A stretch of 64,000 bases of DNA from Gonapodya sp. JEL0774 (taxonomy: Eukaryota; Monoblepharomycota; Monoblepharidomycetes; Monoblepharidales; Gonapodyaceae). Position numbers and translations under genes: made by a program. A model generated the notes under the pieces. The model was not told the DNA's origin. It did not search any database and was given only the letters and a program-made list of their open reading frames with translations. This document shows positions 1 to 10,900 of the stretch, piece by piece. Every line of letters starts with the position of its first letter. The first letter of the stretch is position 1. Where the stretch lies: the NCBI GenBank assembly GCA_027604505.1, contig JADIIX010000003.1:248001-312000 (forward strand), written 5' to 3'.

Positions 1-615
1 ACTGGATAGCTTGGAATCTGGGTGAGCCTCTTCGTAGTGTGCCCAAAGTTCATGAAGGGACTCGATTTGACGCCCACAGCAGAAAAAGTCACGGCAGTAG
101 TCCGATTCAACACGGTTGAGGTCTCGGAAGGATCCGGAGTGAATAGATCGATTCAGGGTACTGTGTGAAGGTGAACGAAGTGAGAACGAGTGTTGCGGTG
201 ATTAAAGTTCCCCCATAACGACGCCAACTCACTCGACAACCATCTGTGACGATATTGACGTGCGACGTGAGTTCGATTGTGTGAACGACATCGCTGCTGA
301 CATGCGATGCCTATGCAAAGAAGATTGAATCGGGAGAGCGGACACTGCATGGGTCACCACTCACCATGATATCCCGCTCATTGCGGAAAAGTTGGACCTC
401 ACAGACGATTTTCTTGAGAGCTGGGTCGATCCCATCTGGTCACGAACCGATCCGAGAGTGCCATGGGAATCAGGTTGGCGCGACATCGACCCGGAGTCTG
501 GATATCCTGACTTCATGTTGTGTAGGTTGGAGCCTGCCCCACCAACTGCAGACGACACACCGTACGGTCTATCACCATTTCGATCATGCCCAGTCTTGTT
601 GGTATTCGCCATCAA
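1..615 (-). CDS. Sfp1-like C2H2 zinc-finger protein, 5' part (partial)
   Basis: Only the first two exons lie in the window; the gene continues past the left edge. Exon 1 is 365-615, starting at ATG 613-615 with a Ser/Gly/Asn-rich, probably disordered stretch. Its donor is a perfect GTGAGT, the intron is 161-364 (204 nt, ending TTCACACAG), and exon 2 starts at 160 in the correct phase. Exon 2 encodes a C2H2-like finger: two adjacent Cys (CCG), then S-L-H-E-L-W-A-H-Y-E-E-A-H. The sequence shows the CCG...LHxLxxHYEExH pattern, which is the N-terminal finger of the Sfp1/JAZF1 family of growth and ribosome-gene regulators. The paired C-terminal fingers expected in the family would be outside the window. 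A DNA-binding or nuclear role is inferred from the family. Confidence 0.8.
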
Positions 616-893
616 TTTGGTCGAGTGGGGAGCCTAGAGAGGTCTCCTAATGTGTTCGCCTGTGCCGTTTGGTGATCCAGAAGTGACTCTCACTCCAATC
701 GTCCAGAACTTTCAGTGTATCTCTTCATGCAGCGAAAAGTAAAAGTATATGGTTTTATCGAAACTGGAGAGGTGTGATATAGTGTGGCGGGGGAAGACGA
801 CCTTTGAGGGTCCACACCCTTCAACTTCTAGGATAGCAGTTTTTGTGTCATGGAAACGAAGAGGTTCCAATATTGGCGTTTCCTGAAAGCAAG

Positions 894-2246
894 CTACTTT
901 GTACTATGTAAATTGTCATTCAGCCACTGATAAACAATTGAAAAGTCCTTGTTTGACGTTTCAGGACCCGATGAAAGCTGCGGGTGTATCGAAGAGATGT
1001 TGACTGCAAGGTGGCATTCTGAGATGATTTTAGACCGTCATTCACCTGAGTGTATATTTGCCATGCTAAGGAGCCAACCATGCAGGTGCTGTTGGTGGCT
1101 TTAGCTGCTTCGAGGGCCAGTCCCAGGTCTTTCTGCATAAGTTTCACCCCGAATCCTCCGTCATAACCCCGCGCCGAGGGCACATTCTCCATCACTCCTG
1201 GGACAGGGTTGTAGGTGTCGGATGACCAGCAGCTATGCGAAGGATTGATCGATGGGGTTAGTATACGTACTGTGATCCGTGATGGAGGGACCCACCGTCC
1301 ACTGCTCGAATTCACAATTTGCGCGAGTATAGCTGCATCCACTCCACCCCGGATGCCCAAGTTCATAGCTTCAGATACAGCAATCATGGACACCCCGAGG
1401 ATCATATTGTTGGCGATTTTGGCAGTTTGCCCGGAGCCAACCACACCACAGTTCCAGATCTTTCCTGCCATGGGTTTCAAAACAGGCTCCACTCTCTCCG
1501 AGAAGAAATCTTTGGGCGTTGAGGGTGCCCCAACCATGAAGGTGAGCGTGCCCTTTGTTGCTCCACCCGTACCTAACGCAATCAGAGTGATTATGCGGAT
1601 TCAAATACCGAAAAAATGAGCTGCCGCCGGATTAATGCGAAAATTACCGCCTGAGACTGGGGCATCGATTGCAAACGCCCCCTTTTCAGCCATCCACTTG
1701 CTCGCGTCCACGATAGTTGTTGCATCGATTGTACTCGAATCGATGAATAGCTGGTCTTGCTTGGCACCCTTAGCCATTTCACTGTAGAGAGACCTCACTT
1801 GAAGAGGACCAGGAAGCATCGTGATGATCACATCACAATTCGCAACGATATCTGCCGGGCTGGCGACATGCGCTTTGTAGGTGTCCACGAATCGTTTGGA
1901 TGTTTCGGGAAGAAAGTCATTGACAAATAGAGTGCCATTGTTTGCGTCTACGTGCTTTTGGAGGTTGACGGCCATTGGAAAGCCCATTTGACCGAGTCCG
2001 ATAAACCCAACATTCTACGGTTCAGTCAAAGCCGGCCAGATCGGAAATGGAGAATCCGAGAACGCCACGATTTAGTTTTGTAGAGCATCAGACGGCGGAG
2101 CAAAATGAATCCGAATCGTTTCCTTGACGGATTCATTCGTCAGGGAACATGATTCAACGTACTGCTCCTGAGCTCAACTGCCTGCTATACACCAGTCGCC
2201 GAGCAGCCGATAATGCGGATGCATGTCGGGAGATTTGTGCGAGCAT
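894..2246 (-). CDS. 3-hydroxyisobutyrate dehydrogenase, mitochondrial
   Basis: NAD-dependent oxidation of 3-hydroxyisobutyrate to methylmalonate semialdehyde in valine breakdown. Five exons: 2163-2246, 1648-2014, 1296-1572, 1046-1232, 894-977; together 999 nt, 332 residues, the usual family length. Exon 1 encodes 28 residues rich in Arg, Ser and Ala, as in a mitochondrial presequence, and ends at a GTACGT donor. Exon 2 opens directly with the Rossmann motif GFIGLGQMG (residues ~31-39). The D-A-P-V-S-G-G substrate motif is split by intron 2, and the catalytic Lys lies in G-Q-T-A-K-I-A-N-N (about residue 202). The [11 protein letters not shown] segment typical of the enzyme follows intron 3. 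Intron 3 is 63 nt with no stop, so an unspliced reading frame runs through it and looks longer than the real exon. Tail-to-head with the gene on its left. Confidence 0.93.
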
Positions 2247-3761
2247 CACGGCAAATAGTCCAGTGAGTTGACGGTGCTCAAATGATCAGGGGACATCCCA
2301 GATAAAATTACATCGGTGCCTCGGCGCGTCATGACTGCCGACCCGAGATTTGTCCGTCCGCCACGAATTGTGGGTGCTACAGTTATCGTGTCTCGGTTTC
2401 AAATTTGTTTCAAACATGCATAGCATTGCGCAGCATGCAATACATAGACAGCACACATAATAAGAAACAGAAAGGCAACGAGTAAGACTGCGACAACCGG
2501 AAGAAAGCAGTGTCGTGGGTTGGAAGAGAATTTCTCGGAGAGGGTGATGTTTTGTGACACAACACCCAGGGCGTTGGAGCAAGTCAGAAGAACCTAGAAC
2601 TACGTATGAGAACGTAGAACTAGTACCACGACGACGAAAACACTTGTTTGCCCTTCTGGGCGTTCGATTTGTAGGCGCAAAATAAGTGTAGACAAAGAAC
2701 ACGTAATCACTTTCAACGAGCACGCTTTAGCTCGTGGCGACTCCCTCATAACGTTTCCTGAGTGAAAGAGATATGGTGTAGATGATTGTACTTCTCCCCT
2801 TCGTCCTTTTCGTCACGTTTTTCTTCACTTTCTTCGTCTGGTATTCCGTGTTCCCCAGTACAAAGCCTAGTCATTTATATGACATCACTGCTCTCAGTGT
2901 CCTTAAACCATATGGCTCTTCGCGTCTGCAACTAAAATGTTTCGCTCTCACTACTCCAATTTGAACGCGGAGCTAAATGTAAACTCAGATATGAAAATGA
3001 GATTTTTCGGGATGTCAAAACCAGGACCTCGCACTGTTCAGTCTGGGTTCGAATCCACGAACCCTCATTTCCGACCTTTTCCGTTTTGACCCCCGACAAG
3101 CAGGACTGACCGAATACTAAAGGCTAATGAAGGACAGGAAAGTGGCTGCCCAGCGAATCAGACCCATGACGGCCTTTTGTATGTCGAATCAAACACACGA
3201 TAGACTTACACATTAAAACAACAATATCAAACAATATGCCACATGTGCAAGAACACGTTAGTTTTGGTGCCGTTTTGATTGCGACCATTGCAGTCAAATG
3301 CAAGACAATATCCAAAAACCACTCGAGAAAACTCCGACAAAAGACTGGTGAGAAGAGGTCGGAATTACATCTTCCCAGGTCCCGACATAGACATTGTGAG
3401 CCGTGAGGGTGGGAAGAGTGTGACATGCGGATGAAGGAAGACAGTTTTCTTTCGCACAGACGCCCCTCTTAAGCCGATCTCCGTCATCAAAAGACGGCGT
3501 AAATTTGTGGCTAAGTTTGGATCACATTAATAGAAATGAACATGTTCCATTGTCATTCCGCCCTAACACCACACAAAAAGGAGACCAAACTCGTTTTCCA
3601 CACCGCTGCCTCTTCCCTAGCGTGCTGCTCTCCCAGCTTGCTCTGCCTTTCTGATAGTAAGCCAGCGGAAGAGTCTTTCACATCATTATGTGTGATGGAA
3701 TAGAAGTCGAGGAGGGAGAGAATTCTGTGGAGACGAACGCAAACAGGATCAATTCACCGGC
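2247..3761. other. Gene-poor stretch, 1.5 kb
   Basis: No coding region with plausible splice sites or family similarity. It holds the 5' flank of the dehydrogenase gene and the 3' flank of the next gene. The longest open frame (2286-2723, minus) is Cys-rich and compositionally unlike the neighbouring genes. A lone pol III B-box-like motif (GGTTCGAATCC, about 3048-3058) is not part of a foldable tRNA. Confidence 0.5.
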
Positions 3762-5413
3762 TCATTGGCATAACCCAGCGTCAAAGCCCTGCCCCTTTCT
3801 TGTTGCCCACCTCTTGCGTTCTTCCTCCCCTGCAGCCGCTGCAACCTCGACGTCTTCCCAATGCTTGGGGAACCAAAGCCCATGGTCGGTCGGGTATTGC
3901 CCCTTGTTGTTCATAAGCTCGACCAATGGTAGTTTCTCCCTCCTCCCGTGTGGAATCGTCTTGCCAGCGTCGTTCGTTGCAGAAATCGCACTTAAGCTCG
4001 TCCCACCTTCCCCCTCTGGACCGTTCGGCGTATTGCCGTGTAAAGTTATAGCAGACGAGCTCATAGAGTTCGAAGGCGAGAAAGTGGTCATGCCTGGTCG
4101 CACGTTAAGTGATGTCGCGAGTGAGAATGAGTTTCGGTGATGAATAGCCTCCGCGGGGACAGTCGGGGGATGTCCAAGAGGGGGCGACGCGAGGCAGTTC
4201 AGGTATCGGGCGTGGCGATTCTCCATAGAGACAAGCAAAGAAATTATGGAGTCAAATCTACTGAGAATTTCGTCCGAGGTGGTTTTGGATTGACTGGTTG
4301 GTGGGACAACTGCTGACTCGGAGGCGCTCCTTGGGGGATCGGGGATGCCGCGGAACGCGGTCGGAGAAGCAGGATTTGATGACGAGACCGTGTTCGTCGC
4401 TACAAAATATTGCCGTGGGAATGCAGGCAAGAAATCTCATGAGGCAAAAATGATCTAGAACGTACCGCCCAGCAAGAGTAGTCCAATATGCTTCGCGAGG
4501 TCCGAAGTTTCTCCACCGCCTCCCCACAGTCCGTTAGGACCAGGAAGTACATGGTGAGAGTGAGATCCTATGGAAGGATACTGGTACCCATTGGTTACGT
4601 GGGACTGATTCATTTGAGGAAACACATGTGGATAAGGATACGAAGATGGGTAGCCGTACGGGTTCGGTGTTGCGAAGGGAATTGGTGGCTGTCCTGTTTG
4701 TGGGTGTGTGTGCGACAGATGATGCTGAGGAAGCGAGGAAGCGAACGATGCGGACGGATTCGATGTTGAGGGCGCAGGCGCAAGTCCAGGTGTGGGCGCG
4801 AATGCCAGCTCAAGGGATGGTGAAAGTGCAACTGCTGGTGGTTGTAGTTGCGGTGATTGATGTGGAACCGCGGCAGGAGGTGCTTTCAATTCCTTATCCT
4901 GATTCACGGAAGAATCAGCATCCATTGATGGTGAGAGAGGGCTGCTGTCGACATTTGTGGTCGATCCAGGGTTTGGAGCTAGAATCGTGATGTTCGAATC
5001 CGCAATCTGAAGCGGAGTTTCTGCTTGCAACGGTAACTGTCTGCCGAGTGCCCCGGTTTCATCCGACACAGAGGAAGATGCACCATCCACAACTCTGCTT
5101 TCTTCATTGACGGTGTTAATCGTGTCAACTGCGACGGATTGATCTTGGATTACGGGGGGAGATGCGTGATCCGACGCCACCGCAGGTTCCACGATTTCGG
5201 GCTACGCCAGTGAAGCAACCACGATATATGAATTAGCGAAGCAGACCGATACGGGAGCATGTCGTGATTCGTGATAGTTCGTGAAATGATCGATATTGAT
5301 GACCGAGGTTGGGAGAGGTCGAACGACATTGAGGAATCAGCCGAGATTGATGAGGTCAATCTGAAGATCGTCATACTCACGTTTGAAAGCGCGTTGCAAT
5401 CGATCGAATCCAT
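3762..5413 (-). CDS. Unrecognised, mostly disordered protein
   Basis: Not assigned to any family. Three exons close in phase: 5381-5413 (11 codons, ATG in a good context, donor GTGAGT), 4466-5201, and 3762-4399 (intron 4400-4465, 66 nt, donor GTACGT, acceptor TTTTGTAG); total 1407 nt, 468 residues. The N-terminal half is Pro/Ser/Ala/Gln-rich, with a Tyr-Pro-rich patch near residues 190-215. A short stretch with heptad-like spacing (about 280-305, around DEILSRFDSIISLL) could form a helix or coiled coil. The last ~45 residues are charged and look structured (LWFPKHWEDVEV, then an Ala/Glu/Arg helix). This pattern of low-complexity arm, short helix and acidic-basic tail resembles some fungal transcription factors, but no DNA-binding motif is visible, so that is only a guess. 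The start could lie further upstream, because the frame stays open to about 5659. Confidence 0.75.
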
Positions 5414-6416
5414 TTGAAACAACGTGATTTTGGGATAACAGTTGTTGCAAGTGTGACCCACAAGTTCATCATGACACATTATTGTGTGGCTTGCGGCAGT
5501 GCTGCACCTCAAGGTGAGCATGCGCTGTGTGTCAGAAGCTCTCCGAATTTTTATTATGTAAACCACTTCATAGGTAACGTCTGACATGCTGCTAGGAATG
5601 TGCGGTTGTCTCGGGCCGGGTGTCATCAGCAGATGAGACAGCAATCTATGCACATGCATGTTCGACCCTTCGATAAACCATATTGCATCTTTCTTTTAGT
5701 AATAGAGATGTTATCGATTTCGCAAATAGGGATCACCAGTTGTCGTTTGTCGGGGGAGGAAAGATGAGCTTAGAACGTGGGGGGGGTTGTTAGAGCACGC
5801 GATCGATGTAAAGAGCGAGAATAGAGAGCCGAGAGAGAGCCAGAGAGAGAGAAGATCCGTCGGTGAGGTAGAGCGGAGCCGAGGGATGCTGATCTCGGGA
5901 ACATAAGGACAAGGGAGGAGGAACGAGATATCCAGGCGGTGTAACAAGAGAAACTCTGTATATTCGTATGTAAATTAACTCCTTCTTACGCTACTGGGAA
6001 TTCGTCGTTTATAAGCTAAAGTCTAAGTGGCTGCAGGTCGCCCCGCATGGTCACATGCCGCTGAGACCATATTCAAAAGTGCAAACAAAGAGACCAAGCA
6101 CAACACTAAACTAACCTAAAGAAAGTCCAACGCCACGTGCGGCTGGTATCCAAGATTCGGATCCATTCCGAGCTGACACATTTCATACAGTACTAAGTTG
6201 CGGGTCATCCCGTGCGTTGTACATACCAAAGTTACATACACTCCACCTCTCTCGATTGATTCTGTTTTGAAACGTGTCACCTGACAACTCATGACTGAAA
6301 TTCTAGAGCGGTGATTTTTGGTAAGCTGGAGTCTTCTTTGCACCGGATGTGATTGGACGTTGAGGCTCTCTTTTGCAGTAGCAGTGGTTGGAACACTGCT
6401 GCAGCAAATCGATATC
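5414..6416. other. Intergenic region between divergent genes
   Basis: About 1 kb between the disordered-protein gene (minus) and the F-box gene (plus), presumably holding both promoters. It contains a GA-rich tract near 5811-5855. A short plus-strand frame at about 5471 begins M-T-H-Y-C-V-A-C-G and reaches a GTGAGC, so it could be a small exon, but no downstream continuation was found. Confidence 0.45.
5811..5855. repeat. GA-rich simple sequence
   Basis: An imperfect (GA)n tract with interrupting C residues, in the presumed promoter area between two divergent genes. It is a simple repeat by inspection; no function is implied. Confidence 0.6.
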
Positions 6417-7706
6417 ATGAACACTTTGCCCAATGAGGTGCTCTGCACAGTCTTCGATTTTCTCTCCCCTAAAGATCTCCTGGGTCAAGTTCCACTTCTC
6501 TCCCGACAATGGGCTCGCAGTGCTAAGTACATCTTGTCCAGAGATGGGAGCCATCTCTTCGAGGCATCTGTCTCGGTAATGTCCACTCCCACACCAACCA
6601 AATCCTCTGGCGTTTCGGTGACTGAAGTGAGACTCTCCCGGCGTTCTCTGTCGTGTGGACATCGGGTTTTGGGGAGGCTATTCATCTCAATCCCATCAAA
6701 CTTTCTGGACTCTCGCGACACGGAGGCAATCGTGAAAATTCTTGGCCAAGAGTTCTTTGAACGGGATATCTTAATCGAATTTCGGGTAGACACTGTCACG
6801 TTCATGCACAATCGGCCCTCACAATCGGCTCTCAACGTTATCAAAGTTCTCCAACCTGCTCGCGTCCGCGCCTCAGATGACTTCTTTGTCACATGGCTGA
6901 GAGATGGACTCCCACCCGTTGCCAGTGTTTTCAATCTAACCCTCGAGATGCGGGATCCCAAATCTCGTCCTTATGCTTTAAACGCTGCTTTGGCCGCATT
7001 CCCGGACGTCATTCATGTCCACGCTGCAGGAAGAGACGCCGACCCCGCCACACTAATCGCCTACGTCGAGCCCGACCGCGCCTGTCTGGTGAAAGGGTTT
7101 CTTGCCCACCCAGAGCCTCGACACAACTCCCTGTGGCACCATTTCCGCACGTTCAGAGGACTGCGAAGCGTTGTGGACGTAGGATTTGTTGACTTGATGA
7201 ACGATCCCTGGTGGTGGGAAGAGTCATGGCAAGGAATGCGGGGGCCACAACCGAAACCTGAAGGTGGACAGTTGCCTCAAGTCACCACACTCCGAGTACG
7301 CTTGACTCCACCTGAATCAAGCAGACGTAGAATACCGCAATGGTGGTCGTGGGAAAGACGTGAGAGGAACGCGGTATCAGCTGGCGTGAGGAAGCGAAAA
7401 CGGGAAGACCATGAACCAGCCGAACTCAAGATACCCCTGTTTGGTGAACAAGTGGCCAGATTATTCCCAGCACTCGAAATCATCCGATTCACAATAACAC
7501 ATCCTGAGCTTGTGGCGTGGATAAATGTTGATGAGTTGGAAGGCTGGGTGGAGTTGATCAGAAGCTCCTCAGCGTGCACGTTCGTCTTTGAGCCAACAGA
7601 CACAGTTGACAGTACAATGTGGAACTCTGAGTTCTCACCACTTCGCAGGCGCGTTGCGGAATTACGCAAAGAGGTAGTTTTGACTAAAGACTCCACACTT
7701 TTGTGA
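6417..7706 (+). CDS. F-box protein
   Basis: Single-exon gene of 429 residues. I chose the ATG at 6417 because it directly precedes an F-box (residues ~3-40, L-P-N-E-V-L...F-L-S-P-K-D-L-L...L-S-R-Q-W), which normally sits near the N-terminus. The frame is open further upstream, but that part encodes no recognisable sequence. By family knowledge the F-box binds Skp1 in an SCF ubiquitin ligase. The rest (residues ~60-429) has alternating hydrophobic spacing suggestive of divergent leucine-rich repeats, and a basic patch with a possible nuclear signal (R-K-R-K-R-E, about residue 323). The substrate cannot be predicted. It converges with the RdRP gene, with about 210 nt between their ends. Confidence 0.85.
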   Translation: MNTLPNEVLCTVFDFLSPKDLLGQVPLLSRQWARSAKYILSRDGSHLFEASVSVMSTPTPTKSSGVSVTEVRLSRRSLSCGHRVLGRLFISIPSNFLDSRDTEAIVKILGQEFFERDILIEFRVDTVTFMHNRPSQSALNVIKVLQPARVRASDDFFVTWLRDGLPPVASVFNLTLEMRDPKSRPYALNAALAAFPDVIHVHAAGRDADPATLIAYVEPDRACLVKGFLAHPEPRHNSLWHHFRTFRGLRSVVDVGFVDLMNDPWWWEESWQGMRGPQPKPEGGQLPQVTTLRVRLTPPESSRRRIPQWWSWERRERNAVSAGVRKRKREDHEPAELKIPLFGEQVARLFPALEIIRFTITHPELVAWINVDELEGWVELIRSSSACTFVFEPTDTVDSTMWNSEFSPLRRRVAELRKEVVLTKDSTLL

Positions 7707-7918
7707 TTGCTATATGTATAATACAGATCGACAGGTATGGCAAACTTTCAAACAGAACACGAGCAAAACAACCCGAAATAGAGCCAGCTAGAGTTCTAGC
7801 TGCTATCAAAGCAAAAAAAGAAAGTGTGATAGATATTGGAATCTCTTCGAAACATCCCTTTCAAAACGTCTCCTCCCCTCGTCCCCGACAAAGTAACTGA
7901 AGCAACCGTCCGTAATCA

Positions 7919-10900
7919 TTATGCAGACTTGGATTTCAAACGGAGATTGCGCATGTTCGCATTTGTAACGACTTTGGAAGGGAAGAACTCGGCTCGAACT
8001 TTCTCCAAACTTTCATGAGCAATTTCCCACGGACACGCAGCGTCCTTCCTGCATAGGCAGTAAAGCACTGCCGCCTTGATCTTCATCAAGCGGTCTTTGC
8101 CGTTACCCTGAAATACGATTGAGCGGAGTTGCTGTTGTGGTGGATCCGACTCGAACCAGCGACGGAAAAATTCCACCCTCCGATCCCAGTCATGGTATTT
8201 CGGAGCCACTGAGAGCGCCACTTCGTAGGAACTCGGTGGAAATTTCCCAAAAGGCAGTTGAGATTGTTCCGCGCCTTCCGGTCGATTTTCACACCACACC
8301 CTCAAGAGGACTCTCATTCGTTGCTGAATGAGTTTGAAATCCGTTCCGAAATCAGAGTTCTCGGATGAAAGTGGTGTTTCGCGACTTATGTACTTCTCGA
8401 TGACATTACTACCAGAAAATACGGGTTAAACCCTAAAAAAAAACAAAAAAAAACCTACACGACCCGCGCTCACTCAATATTGGTCTCGGGTGCACTTGGC
8501 ATTCCCTCTTCCCATCGATCATTATCCTGAGTAACCAGCTCGGTCAGAAAGCGAGTATAACGGCTTTCCCAACGACGATTTTTTTTATGTTGCGCTCGAA
8601 TCTTGTCGAAGTCCGGCTTGTACCTGCGGTTAAAAGAATCAGGGAAGGACATGTTTCATCAAACCCTGATTTTTGACCCACCAAATCGGAGCTGATTTGT
8701 TTTGCCAGTAATCTTTGTGCAACTCATAGACTTCTGGCTTTAACAGTAGACCCTGTTTTCTCGCATCCGTAATCCTATGAGGGGGAGGGTGGCATTCAAA
8801 CATCCGCAACTGATTACCAGAACGAATGGCCAAACAAACTTCTCTTGCATCTGCGCAAATACAACGGTGAACGGCGCTCTGATACCCCGCCGCTCGAGAG
8901 CCATAGAGCGAAATCGATCGTAGATCCCAAGAGGAGAGCTCTGTGAATCAACCCAAAACTGATGATTTCGTCTCAAGAGTTCATCGTAGCCTGCATCACT
9001 TTGTGGATTCCGAATAATGGAAGAGACTTTCTCAGTCACTGTGATGAATGCATCTGTAACCTCTTTGTGTTCTTTGTCAATGTCCCTCTGTCCTTTCGTG
9101 AACTCAGAAACCACCTTCCGATCAAAAATGACCAAAACTCGATCACCATCGTAGTCTCCACCTCCAAGCCTTTCACTTTCCCGTACACTGTGATCAAATC
9201 GATAGAATTCAGTCAACGCCAAGTTTGCCCGAAGGTTTTGGCGAAAACCGACCTTCCATGCACAGACATGATTACGACGTCACTGTACCCTCGTAGCTCA
9301 GGATAGGTATCGGCGTCAACAATTCGAAGTTTCTGACAATCATTGAGACGATAGGCCGGATTCTTCAGGACTAATACCTCCATGTCTTTGAACTCGTTAT
9401 GAAATCCCTCGCGCTAAAAAGCGAAGATAAGAACGATGAATCAATCATCTGCACAATAGCGACAAGAATTCACCTGAAAGAAGATGCAGCCCTCTGGAAG
9501 TTTCTCTGATGGGTCAGGAACCATAACCACAGTTACCGAGTCCGGAATTGGGATACGTGCTTTCTCCCGCAAGGTTTGGAGGTCATCCAGGGCAAAGTCC
9601 TTCAATTTCTTCCCAACATAGGGTTCTGTTCGATTAAAACCAGCCAATAGAATTGATTTCACTTTGACGTGCTTCGATTCGACTGCGTTGGTTGACTCAT
9701 CAGGTTCAGCGTCCAAGAATTGATACGAAGTTTTGCGATCCAAGGCGTCTATAGCAGGAGTGAGATTGGATGGGTCCTCGGGCAGCCATGTATTGATTAT
9801 CTGGGATTCTGCTTCATGCTGAAGAGCAGGCTGTAAGTGGTCTGTGGACAGCCTGTATATACGTGTACATACGCTTACCTGCAATTTCCGGAATATGTGT
9901 ATTGACACCCCCCCGGCTTCCAATATGTTAATAAGCTGTTGATTGAGCTGACCTGTGCTCGCTACAGCGAACTACACATGAAATCAAAGACGCATGAGTC
10001 CCTGGACACCGTTTTGATAGGAAGCATGATGGTCGACATCACCTGAACCACATCCAAATACAAGGGTCCCCGAAGATGACTTTCTGTCTCCATGTACTTC
10101 ACCATACTCTTCCGCAATACAATATCCGGCTGAGGAAGAAGGACAATTAGATTATGAACCCCACATGATACAGAACAAAAAGCAAATGCGATGTACCATT
10201 CTTCCACCAAGGCGATCTGTATACTCCCTTGCGAATCTGTCCAAGGAACGACATCTATCAACCAAAAGCATTCCCTTTGCACCCAAAAGTCTCATTTGTA
10301 GTGCCGACAAAGATTTCTTAAGTTTCAGTGATGTGCAGATATGCTGCATGAGTCTCATTGAGATCAGTCCCGCGCCGTCGGTCATATCAACTGCCGGAAG
10401 CCCTGGGGGATGAACATCTTCTGCTTCCCAAAGGATTACTGTGTCTTCCGGCAAGCGCACTCGAGCAGCACGGGTGAGCCAGAGGTCGAAACGGGCGGTG
10501 AATTTGGAAACCGTTTGGGACAGGTTGGACGGCAGTGGCGGAATGAGCAGACGGCATACGTCGGGGAGAGAGAGGAGCGGTGGGAGGGCTCGGGAATGAG
10601 CGGGATGTTTATTTAGAATGAAGAGACCATTCTTGATGTAGAGTAAGACAGTGTTAGGTGCGCTTTGTTCACTCATCAGATCCTCTCATACAACATCCAC
10701 TCACGTCATCTCGCTTTGTCGTCTTAAAATGGACAAATCCGTACTCTCCATCCCCAAGCCGGATACTCAATAGTTGTGCCTTCACCTTTGAGACTAGACT
10801 GGGCAAATTAATGGCCACGTTCTCTATTGAGCCTGAAGCTTTCGACGATTTCCACTTGTCTCTCTCGTGAGCGGGATCTGCAACTCTGACCTGAAAAATA

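Noticed and set aside
2286..2723. 145-codon Cys-rich minus-strand frame
   Set aside because: No family, unusual composition, and no splice or start context supporting a gene.
2990..3070. Possible tRNA gene: GGTTCGAATCC B-box-like motif
   Set aside because: The T-stem has mismatches, no A box is found at the expected distance, and no 7-bp acceptor stem forms.
10632..10704. Micro-intron or frameshift in the RdRP after K-R-D-D
   Set aside because: A normal 73-nt intron with GTGAGT donor, CTAAC branch site and AAG acceptor explains the frame change.
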